A stretch of DNA of 6,467 nucleotides, from contig CALFEW010000243.1 of NCBI GenBank assembly GCA_937958365.1, forward strand, positions 1 to 6,467, read 5' to 3'. The DNA comes from an uncultured Chloroflexota bacterium (GTDB taxonomy: Bacteria > Chloroflexota > Anaerolineae > Promineifilales > Promineifilaceae). This document shows positions 1 through 5,678 of this stretch, in pieces. The notes under the pieces were generated by a model. The model was not told the DNA's origin, made no database searches, and worked only from the letters and a program-made list of their open reading frames with translations. Each line of letters begins with the position of its first letter. Positions within the stretch are counted from its first letter, which is position 1. The translations under genes were made by a program, and so were the position numbers.

Positions 1-40
1 AACGCGCCCTGCTTGCCCAAATACTTCACAAGTCAGCGTG

Positions 41-76
41 AAAAACTTCGATGGTCAGCCGCTGGCTATTGACCAT
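41..76 (-). terminator. Probable intrinsic terminator of the downstream PPDK_N-like gene
   Basis: Read on the minus strand, the segment begins about 32 bases after the stop codon of the gene ending at 109. ATGGTC and AGCC (separated by a 3-base AAT bulge) can pair with GGCTGACCAT around a 3-base AGC loop (51-76). Three to five bases later comes a run of five T (complement of 41-45). A bulged stem followed by a short T run fits a weak rho-independent terminator. The bulge, the moderate stem and the overlap with the 7-bp tandem repeat at 68-95 lower the confidence. Confidence 0.42.
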
Positions 77-95
77 TGACCATTGACGATTGACC
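68..95. repeat. Four tandem 7-bp units (ATTGACC)
   Basis: ATTGACC occurs at 68-74 and 75-81, ATTGACG at 82-88 and ATTGACC again at 89-95, then the pattern decays. The array is just downstream of the stop codon at 109 (minus-strand gene) and overlaps one arm of the putative terminator. A 7-bp period also appears in two other spacers of this window (5220-5240 and 5630-5671) with different unit sequences. Function is unknown. Confidence 0.85.
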
Positions 96-108
96 ATTCT
101 CTTCCCGC

Positions 109-2490
109 TCAAAACGTCGAAAGCGTGCCTTCTTTGCCGTTCAGACTCCAACTGCCTTCCACCAAAAAACCAACCGCTTCGTCTTTTTCGCCGTCCATCA
201 GGATTTTCAGGCGGCGGCTGCCACAAACGGTAGACAAATCAATGACGCGCAGATAGTCGCTCAGGGTCGCATCGGCGGGGGAGAGGCTGGCCAGGCTGTT
301 GGGTGAATCGCGGAAGAATTGCCAATCGAAACGGCCGTGTTCGCTGCCCAAATGCAACGGCAAGGAAAAAATCCCCGCCTCCACCAAATCCTGCAAGAAA
401 TGCGTGCCATAAGACAATTCCGGCATCTGCCCATCTTGCGGCACGCCAATTTCGATGAGTACCAGTGTGTTATGAATATCGGCATAGGTGACGCGCACGC
501 CCAATTCCAGGTTGGCGCTGCCCCAACGGCCCGGCCCCATCAAAATAAACCGCTCGTCGGCCAAAATCTGGTTCAGACGGCCAACGGCCCGCCCCAATTC
601 CAGTTTAACCGTCTGGTCGGGAATCTCGCGGTACTTTTCCGGGTCCACAAAGATCACGTAGCGAATACCTTCCGCCTGGCCGTCTGGGATGAGTTTGTGG
701 GCGGTAAAAAGAATGTCCTCGCGGGGAATGTCAGGGGGGATGCGCACCGTGCCATGTTCGTGCCGCTGACTGAGCGGGCGGCACTGGATCATGCTGAACA
801 GGTAATTGGGCTGGGGATAACCCGGTTGGATTTGCACGGTGAACTCGATGTCTACCGGCGTGCCATACACTTTTTCCAGACGGTTCATGACGTTGCGCAT
901 CAGGTCTATGAACTTCTGGTCTTTGGTAAGATTGTTGAACGTCAGGACCAGTTTGTTTTTGTTGTCCAGCGACGCGGTAGAGACGATGGATTGGAAATAA
1001 TCCCCTTCATCTATGGAAGCCAACGTGCGCAGGTAGGGATAGTTTTCGTCCAATATCTCGCGCACCGGCACGGTTTTGAAGGTGTTATCCGCCAGGTCCA
1101 CCACATCTATGTACCATTGGGAATGCTGGCGGATGGCGGCGGCGGTGGTTTCCGGGCGCAGTTGCGGGTGGCTCAGGCCGATCATGCGCGGGTAATCTTT
1201 GTCTACGCGGTCTACGGCGCGGGTTCCCAGACCCCACACCAGCCGCAGGAAGCCATCTTCGCGGCGGATGCGTGGGTTCCAGCGGTAGGGATTCTGGCTA
1301 AAACCGACGCCGGCGAGTGTGGGGAAGAAGTAACGGCCGTATACTTCCCCTTCCACCTTTTGCAGCAGCACCCCCATACGTTCGTCGTAATCAATCATGC
1401 CATGCTGACCGCGATACAACAGCGCATCCGGATTCAGTGTGCAGGCAAACACCCGCCGAATCGCGTCGGTCAGCGCCGCCATGTTTTCGGCCGGCGTTCC
1501 CTGGTTCGGGCAGAAATAACTGTCGTATTTCCCCGCAAAAGCCGTGCCAAAATTATCTTCCAACAAACTCGAGGAGCGCACGATAATCGGACGATTCCCC
1601 ATCTGTTCCAGAAACGCTTCCAGCCCTTCCACCACATCTTCCGGCAGCGTCCCTTCCCGGTGCGCCGCCAGGATTTCCGGGTACTCCATCTGCGTTTCTT
1701 CCAACGAGCGGTACTTCTGATTCATAAAATCGGCCAGGTTATTCAACAGGTAAAAATCGTAGATAACCTCCGTGCCGATGAAGTACGTTTCCGGCATGGT
1801 AATCTGGTCGCCCACAAAAGGTCCCCATTCCGGTTTGTCTTGCTTGAGAATTTTGTAGGCCAGCATGACGCCGGCCGCCTTGCCGCCAATTTTGCCGCTG
1901 CCAATCCGCCGCCGGTAAATATCACGCAAATCGGCGATGGTAAACACCTTCTTGGCGACGCCAATGTAAGGAAGCTGGTCGCTGATCATACGCTTGATTA
2001 GGACCACCTTGATCTCGCGCAAGTGATGTTCTACCCGCTCCCGATCCGCCCCGGTCATGGCTTCGTAGATTTCGCCCTGCCGGAAGAGCAGTTCCCAGGG
2101 AGCAATCTCCGGGTTAAAGGTCAGTTCGCTGGAAAGTGTGGGGGAAGGTTGATCGGTCAGAACCTCCTCAATGATTTGCGTGAGGAGGGAAGCGCCCAGG
2201 TTGTTGGCAAAATAAGCGTCGGTATGAAAGTCGCGCACGCGATCTTTCCGCTTTTGCCAGGTGATGGTTTCTTCTTGAAAGTAAGGGTTGACCAATCCTT
2301 CACGCCGCTGTGAGGCGATAGCCAACTCGCGCACTTCTTGATAGAAGGCTTCTTTGTTGACGATGCCGCGCCGGAAAAGCTCCTGACGCATTCGGCGACG
2401 GATTTTGTCGCATAGAATGGGATATTGCGCCAGCCGGACATAAATATCAATGGCCGGCGTGGTACTTCTTAATTCGTCCAGGTACTCCAT
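109..2490 (-). CDS. PPDK_N / PEP-synthase-like ATP-grasp protein, downstream paralogue
   Basis: A 793-residue protein related to the nucleotide-binding half of PEP synthase and pyruvate phosphate dikinase (PPDK_N family). Seen: IGSGKIGGKAAG at 196-207, like the family GGKGA loop; VRSSSLLEDNFGTAFAGK at 304-321, like VRSSA-ED-FAG; GVGFSQNP at 394-401; VWGLGTRAVDR at 418-428; DIEF at 547-550 and QCRPLSQR at 569-576, matching the DIEW...QARP end of the ATP-grasp fold. Residues 1-195 are a mostly helical extension. After 577 there is no CHAAIxxRE phosphohistidine motif and no PEP-binding barrel; instead GPGRWGS (652-658) and SYGTHFLQDLVE (693-704). A classical pyruvate-to-PEP reaction is therefore unlikely; ATP binding is inferred, and the substrate is unknown. 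There is no signal peptide or membrane segment, so it is likely cytoplasmic. The ATG start has GAGGTGG (complement of 2494-2500) three bases upstream. It lies 138 bp behind a paralogue about 60-65% identical by eye. Confidence 0.88.
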   Translation of the reverse strand: MEYLDELRSTTPAIDIYVRLAQYPILCDKIRRRMRQELFRRGIVNKEAFYQEVRELAIASQRREGLVNPYFQEETITWQKRKDRVRDFHTDAYFANNLGASLLTQIIEEVLTDQPSPTLSSELTFNPEIAPWELLFRQGEIYEAMTGADRERVEHHLREIKVVLIKRMISDQLPYIGVAKKVFTIADLRDIYRRRIGSGKIGGKAAGVMLAYKILKQDKPEWGPFVGDQITMPETYFIGTEVIYDFYLLNNLADFMNQKYRSLEETQMEYPEILAAHREGTLPEDVVEGLEAFLEQMGNRPIIVRSSSLLEDNFGTAFAGKYDSYFCPNQGTPAENMAALTDAIRRVFACTLNPDALLYRGQHGMIDYDERMGVLLQKVEGEVYGRYFFPTLAGVGFSQNPYRWNPRIRREDGFLRLVWGLGTRAVDRVDKDYPRMIGLSHPQLRPETTAAAIRQHSQWYIDVVDLADNTFKTVPVREILDENYPYLRTLASIDEGDYFQSIVSTASLDNKNKLVLTFNNLTKDQKFIDLMRNVMNRLEKVYGTPVDIEFTVQIQPGYPQPNYLFSMIQCRPLSQRHEHGTVRIPPDIPREDILFTAHKLIPDGQAEGIRYVIFVDPEKYREIPDQTVKLELGRAVGRLNQILADERFILMGPGRWGSANLELGVRVTYADIHNTLVLIEIGVPQDGQMPELSYGTHFLQDLVEAGIFSLPLHLGSEHGRFDWQFFRDSPNSLASLSPADATLSDYLRVIDLSTVCGSRRLKILMDGEKDEAVGFLVEGSWSLNGKEGTLSTF

Positions 2491-2628
2491 AAGCCACCTC
2501 GTGGGAAATTGGGGAAATGGGAAACGAGACTACAGAACGCGGTTGATTGATGGACGCTTATTGGGTTGTTTTGTTTGTCGGTTGGTTGGCTCTTATCGGT
2601 TAGCCAGCCCGTTTAGCGGTCTCCTTGC
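2491..2628. other. Spacer between the two paralogues with GGGAAAT-type repeats
   Basis: This 138-bp gap separates the stop codon of the upstream paralogue from the start of the downstream one. It contains three roughly 8-bp units, GGGAAATT at 2503, GGGGAAAT at 2511 and GGGAAACG at 2519. A G/T-rich plus-strand tract follows at about 2558-2590. A weak TGGCT/AGCCA hairpin (about 2586-2606) has no T run after it, so it is not a convincing terminator. I found no clear -35/-10 pair for the downstream gene. Co-transcription from the upstream promoter is the simplest reading. Confidence 0.5.
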
Positions 2629-5004
2629 CTAAAAATGAGATAGGGTTCCTTTTGGCTCGGCGTTTGACCCATCGCCTTCGACCAGATAGCCGATGGCTTT
2701 GTCAATGGAGCCATCCATCACAATGGTCAGCCGTTTGTCTTTGCAGACGGCCTGTAAGTCTATGACGTGCAGGTAAGGGGCGAGGTCGGCGTCGGCGGGG
2801 GAGAGGTCGGCCAGGGCGTTGGGCGATTGGCGGAAGAACTGGAAATTGAAACGGCCGTCGCCATTCCCCACCTCTAATCCCAGCGAATGAATCCCCGATT
2901 CAACCAAATCCTGGAAGAAGTGCGTGCCATACGAAAACTCCGTACCGCCGCCTTCGGCCGGTTCGGCCACCTCAATCAACACCCGCGTATTGTAAATGTC
3001 GCCATAAGTCACGTGGACGCCCAGGTCCAGATTTACGCTGCCCCAACGGCCGGGACCAATCAACACAAACGCCTCGTTCTCCAGAAGTTTATTCAACCGG
3101 CCAATGGCCCGCCCCAATTCCATCTTAGCCGTCACATCAGGCATTCGGCGATACAACTGCGGGTCCACGTAAATGACATAGCGGATGCCTTCCGCTTTGC
3201 CGTCCGGCACCAGTTTGTCGGTGAAAAACAGGGTATCTTCTTCCGGCACGTTTTCCGGGAATTCAATCAGGCCCCCTTCGGTGCGCTGGCTGAGGGGGCG
3301 GCACTGCAAAATATTCAGCCGATAATTAGGGTAGGGATAATCAGGGATGATTTCGATGGTAAATTCCACGTCTACCGGGCGCTGGTATTTGTCTTCCAGG
3401 CGTCGCAGCGCCGTGCGCAGTAAACGCACAAACCGGCGGTCACGGGCGAGGAAGGCAAACGTCAGCACAAAGCGATCAGTCTCGCCGGCCGACGCCGACA
3501 CCATTTCCTGCAAATAATCCCCTTTATCCACCGAGACGATGTAGCGCAAATGTGGATAACCGGAGTTAAGAACCTGTTGGATAGGCAAGGTAACGAAAGC
3601 GTTGGCTTCCAGGTCAATGGCGTCCATAAACCATTGCGAATATTGGCGGATGGATTGGGGATCGGTTTCCGGCCGCAGTTGGGGGTGGCTGAGGGCGATC
3701 ATGCGCGGGTAATCGTTGGCGACGCGGGCGACGGCGCGTGTGCCCAGCCCCCAAACCAGCCGCAAGAAACCATCTTCCCGACGTATTTTGGGATGCCAGC
3801 GGAAGGGGTTTTCGCTAAAGCCAACGCCGGCGAGAGTAGGGAAGAAGTAACGGCCGTGTCGCTGCCCCTGCACCGGCTGAATCAACACCGCCATCCGCTC
3901 GTCATAATCAATCATCCCATTCTTACGCCGATACAAGATCGCATCCGGGTTCAGCGTGCTGGCATAGACGCGGCGAATCGCATTCAACAACTGCTCCAGA
4001 TTCTCGTCCGGCGTGCCCTGGTTGGGGCAAAAAATCGTCTCGTACTTGCCGGCAAACGAAAAGCCAAAGCTGTCCTCCAACAAACTAGACGAACGCACGA
4101 CAATCGGCAAATCGCCCAAATGCGATAACACCTCGCGCAGTTGGTCCACAATCGTTTCCGGAAATTCCCCGGCCAGATGCGCCGCCACAATCTTCGGATA
4201 CATATCCCGAATCTCGTCCAACGGCCGGTACTTCTGATTCATAAAATGGTCCAGCCGGTTCATCAGCCGGAAATCATAAATCACCTCTGTGCCGATAAAA
4301 TAAGAATCAGGAATGCCCACCGATTGGCTGATGTCCGGCCCCAATTCCGGGTCTTGCTGGTGCAAGATTCGCCGCGCCAACAACATTCCCGCCGACTTGC
4401 CGCCAATCTTGCCGGAACCAATCCGGTTGCGATAAATGTGCCGCAAATCGGCAATGGTAAAAACATTCTTGGCCACGCCAATAAACGGCAGTTGGTCGCT
4501 AATCAGGCGCTTGATCAGCACAACTTTGATTTCCTGCAAATGGTGCTTGACTCTGTCTTGCGCCGGTATCGGCATGGCTTCATAGATTTCACCCTGGCGA
4601 AAAAGCAGTTCCCAGGGGGCAATCTCCGGGTTGAACGTCAGCTCCACGCTGCGCGTAGGCGCGGGTTGGTCATTCAGCGCCGCTTCAATGAGCTGCATCA
4701 GCAAGCCGCTGCCCAAATTGTTGGCAAAATAAGCGTCTGTCATAAAATCGCGCACGCGATCTTTGCGCCGCTGCCAGATACCGGATTCTTCCTGCACGTA
4801 AGGGTCTTCCAAACCTTCCCGCCGCTGCGATTCAATGGCCCGCTGGCGTACTTGCTGCTCAAACTCTGCCTGGCTGATAATGCCCCGGCGGAAAAGTTCC
4901 TGGCGCATCATCACCCGAATCTTGTCGCATAGAATCGGGTATTGGGCCAGTTTGATGTAAATGTCAATGGCTGGGGTTACGCTGCGTAAAGGTCTGGTAT
5001 CCAT
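2629..5004 (-). CDS. PPDK_N / PEP-synthase-like ATP-grasp protein, upstream paralogue
   Basis: A 791-residue paralogue of its downstream neighbour, collinear over its full length with almost no gaps. Seen (numbered from the chosen start): IGSGKIGGKSAG at 195-206, VVRSSSLLEDSFGFSFAGK at 302-320, GVGFSENPF at 393-401, VWGLGTRAV at 417-425, QCRPLSQR at 567-574, GPGRWGS at 650-656 and SYGTHFFQDLVE at 691-702. As in the neighbour, the ATP-grasp half of the PEP-synthase superfamily looks intact, but the phosphohistidine swivel and PEP-binding barrel are absent. ATP-dependent phosphotransfer or a regulatory role is inferred; the substrate is unknown. An in-frame ATG at 5013 would add three residues (MLL), but GGAG abuts it with no spacing, whereas the same GGAG lies nine bases before the ATG at 5004. 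That start also matches the paralogue's N-terminal length. The gene is probably first in a two-gene operon; both products end in GTLS-x-F. Confidence 0.88.
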   Translation of the reverse strand: MDTRPLRSVTPAIDIYIKLAQYPILCDKIRVMMRQELFRRGIISQAEFEQQVRQRAIESQRREGLEDPYVQEESGIWQRRKDRVRDFMTDAYFANNLGSGLLMQLIEAALNDQPAPTRSVELTFNPEIAPWELLFRQGEIYEAMPIPAQDRVKHHLQEIKVVLIKRLISDQLPFIGVAKNVFTIADLRHIYRNRIGSGKIGGKSAGMLLARRILHQQDPELGPDISQSVGIPDSYFIGTEVIYDFRLMNRLDHFMNQKYRPLDEIRDMYPKIVAAHLAGEFPETIVDQLREVLSHLGDLPIVVRSSSLLEDSFGFSFAGKYETIFCPNQGTPDENLEQLLNAIRRVYASTLNPDAILYRRKNGMIDYDERMAVLIQPVQGQRHGRYFFPTLAGVGFSENPFRWHPKIRREDGFLRLVWGLGTRAVARVANDYPRMIALSHPQLRPETDPQSIRQYSQWFMDAIDLEANAFVTLPIQQVLNSGYPHLRYIVSVDKGDYLQEMVSASAGETDRFVLTFAFLARDRRFVRLLRTALRRLEDKYQRPVDVEFTIEIIPDYPYPNYRLNILQCRPLSQRTEGGLIEFPENVPEEDTLFFTDKLVPDGKAEGIRYVIYVDPQLYRRMPDVTAKMELGRAIGRLNKLLENEAFVLIGPGRWGSVNLDLGVHVTYGDIYNTRVLIEVAEPAEGGGTEFSYGTHFFQDLVESGIHSLGLEVGNGDGRFNFQFFRQSPNALADLSPADADLAPYLHVIDLQAVCKDKRLTIVMDGSIDKAIGYLVEGDGSNAEPKGTLSHF

Positions 5005-5013
5005 CAAAAGCAT

Positions 5014-5018
5014 CTCCG
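5014..5018 (-). promoter_or_regulatory. Shine-Dalgarno site deciding the start of the upstream PPDK_N-like gene
   Basis: CGGAG on the minus strand directly abuts the ATG at 5013, too close to position that codon. It lies nine bases upstream of the in-frame ATG at 5004, a normal distance. This favours the shorter protein. Confidence 0.6.
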
Positions 5019-5025
5019 TATCATG

Positions 5026-5034
5026 ATTATAACA
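5026..5034 (-). promoter_or_regulatory. Extended -10 promoter for the PPDK_N-like gene pair
   Basis: The minus strand reads TGTTATAAT: a perfect TATAAT hexamer (complement of 5026-5031) preceded by TG with one intervening base, the extended -10 form recognised by housekeeping sigma factors. No good -35 box is visible 16-18 bases upstream, which is typical of extended -10 promoters. The predicted transcription start near 5019-5020 gives a leader of only about 15 bases before the ATG at 5004. It would be about 6 bases for the ATG at 5013. Confidence 0.6.
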
Positions 5035-5036
5035 GG

Positions 5037-5066
5037 TTGTTGCGGCTGCACGGGATTAGATATACT
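5037..5066 (+). promoter_or_regulatory. Possible promoter for the HIT gene, divergent
   Basis: On the plus strand, TTGTTG at 5037-5042 and TATACT at 5061-5066 are 18 bases apart, a weak -35 with a good -10. It would lie back-to-back with the minus-strand extended -10 promoter at 5026-5034, so the two could compete for polymerase. The leader to the HIT start at 5257 would be about 185 bases. This is a suggestion only: the -35 matches in just three positions. Confidence 0.28.
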
Positions 5067-5090
5067 TTAAGCGAGCGGCGAAAGGCGGGT

Positions 5091-5161
5091 GATGAACACG
5101 CATCATTCCGCACGTTCATCGGAGATTTCATGAGTGGTTAACCCACCACCAATGAAAATCC
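5091..5161. repeat. Two imperfect inverted repeats upstream of the HIT gene
   Basis: GATGAAC at 5091-5097 is mirrored by GTTCATC at 5114-5120, with a 16-base loop. Immediately after it, 5121-5161 can fold into a longer imperfect hairpin. Its outer arms are GGAGATTTCAT (5121-5131) and ATGAAAATCC (5152-5161). The centre includes TGGTTAACCCA (5135-5145), itself nearly palindromic. No T run follows, so these are not ordinary terminators. They could be operators or structures in the HIT-gene leader, but no known regulator site or riboswitch is recognised. Confidence 0.4.
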
Positions 5162-5187
5162 ACAGATGACACAGATTTCACAGATTA
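5161..5187. repeat. Three tandem 9-bp units (CACAGATnn)
   Basis: CACAGATGA at 5161-5169, CACAGATTT at 5170-5178 and CACAGATTA at 5179-5187 form a perfect-period triplet with a fixed CACAGAT core and two variable bases. It sits in the spacer upstream of the HIT gene. Function is unknown. Confidence 0.85.
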
Positions 5188-5219
5188 AGTTTGGCGCGTG
5201 GCGCTGAATGGGTTTCATT

Positions 5220-5240
5220 CCGCAATCCGCAATCCGCAAT
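5220..5240. repeat. Three tandem 7-bp units (CCGCAAT)
   Basis: Three identical CCGCAAT units occupy 5220-5226, 5227-5233 and 5234-5240, ending only six bases before the ribosome-binding site of the HIT gene. The period matches the arrays at 68-95 and 5630-5671, but the unit sequence differs. The position in the leader leaves open an effect of copy number on translation, which is speculative. Confidence 0.88.
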
Positions 5241-5246
5241 TTTCAC

Positions 5247-5251
5247 GGAGG
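5247..5251 (+). promoter_or_regulatory. Shine-Dalgarno site of the HIT gene
   Basis: GGAGG lies five bases before the ATG at 5257. It fixes this start and argues against the longer in-frame TTG at 5191, whose extra 22 residues would be encoded across the 7-bp repeat. Confidence 0.8.
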
Positions 5252-5256
5252 ATGAC

Positions 5257-5607
5257 ATGACCACTATTTTTGCCAAAATCGTCAGCGGCGAACTGCCGGC
5301 AACGAAGTTGTACCAGGATGAGTTGGTGACGGCGTTTCGGGACATCAACCCCATTGCGCCGACGCACATTTTAATTGTCAGCAACAAGATCATCCCGACG
5401 GTGAATGATCTGACCGAAGACGACGAAAAAATCACCGGCCGCATGATGACCGTTGCCAAAAAGTTGGCGGAGCAGGAAGGTATCGCCGAAAGCGGCTACC
5501 GTCTCATCATTAACTGCAACGCCCACGGCGGCCAGGAAGTGTTCCATTTGCACATGCACCTGGTGGGGGGACGGCCGTTAGGCCCCATGCTTTATCGCCA
5601 GAAGTGA
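5257..5607 (+). CDS. HIT-family (HINT-like) purine nucleotide hydrolase/transferase
   Basis: A 116-residue protein covering the whole histidine-triad domain, the usual length for bacterial HINT proteins. Seen: the N-terminal MTTIFAKIVSGELPATKLYQD typical of the family; FRDINPIAPTHILIV at 27-41, the strand region that shapes the nucleotide pocket; and the C-terminal GGQEVFHLHMHLVGGRP with the triad His97, His99 and His101. By homology, His99 is the nucleophile that forms the nucleotidyl intermediate. Known members are cytoplasmic homodimers that hydrolyse AMP-N-linked phosphoramidates, such as AMP-lysine or adenylated intermediates; the physiological substrate here cannot be told from sequence. 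The ATG at 5257 has GGAGG five bases upstream. The gene is a single unit, divergent from the PPDK_N-like pair and convergent with the M23 peptidase gene. A functional link to its neighbours is not evident. Confidence 0.95.
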   Translation: MTTIFAKIVSGELPATKLYQDELVTAFRDINPIAPTHILIVSNKIIPTVNDLTEDDEKITGRMMTVAKKLAEQEGIAESGYRLIINCNAHGGQEVFHLHMHLVGGRPLGPMLYRQK

Positions 5608-5617
5608 CGTGCTTGTG

Positions 5618-5646
5618 CGTAAGCCGTATTCGGAATACGGCTTACG
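5618..5646. repeat. 29-bp palindrome between convergent genes, possible bidirectional transcription stop
   Basis: The left arm 5618-5631 and the right arm 5633-5646 are exact reverse complements of 14 bases with one central base. Realistically this gives a 13-bp stem with a 3-base loop. It starts 11 bases after the HIT stop codon, and 32 bases separate it from the M23 stop codon on the other strand. Position and strength suggest a bidirectional terminator, but neither side is followed by a T run. The right arm is also part of the 7-bp repeat series that follows. Confidence 0.7.
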
Positions 5647-5671
5647 GAATACGGTTTACGGAACACGGCTC
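5630..5671. repeat. Six degenerate 7-bp units (ACGGnnn)
   Basis: The run begins with TCGGAAT at 5630, followed by ACGGCTT at 5637, ACGGAAT at 5644, ACGGTTT at 5651, ACGGAAC at 5658 and ACGGCTC at 5665. The ACGG core is constant and the last three bases vary in an alternating way, giving a secondary 14-bp period. It overlaps the right arm of the palindrome at 5618-5646 and fills the gap before the M23 stop codon. Confidence 0.8.
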
Positions 5672-5678
5672 ACCTCTC

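Noticed and set aside
319..2001. 560-codon open frame on the plus strand
   Set aside because: It lies wholly antisense to the well-supported PPDK_N-like gene. Its product has no recognisable domain and is rich in the Arg/Gln/His/Val pattern typical of antisense reading. The antisense strand of the paralogue gives similar but broken frames (2887-3423, 3550-4128, 4141-4932).
109..2490. Naming these genes ppsA or ppdK
   Set aside because: Only the nucleotide-binding half of the superfamily is present. Without the phosphohistidine and PEP-binding domains the symbol would misstate the function.
2586..2606. Terminator between the two paralogues
   Set aside because: Only a 5-bp stem with a loop of about 10 bases and no T run on the minus strand, which is not enough to call a stop between the genes.
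5067..5246. Riboswitch or small RNA in the leader of the HIT gene
   Set aside because: Hairpins can be drawn, but no known riboswitch consensus is recognisable and the segment is dominated by short repeats. It is reported only as repeats.
5191..5256. Longer HIT start at TTG 5191
   Set aside because: The extra 22 residues are translated across the CCGCAAT repeat and do not resemble a HIT N-terminus. The ATG at 5257 has a well-spaced GGAGG and gives the standard family N-terminus.
5618..5671. CRISPR-like array
   Set aside because: The units are 7 bp, directly adjacent, and have no unique spacers. This is a simple tandem repeat with a palindrome.
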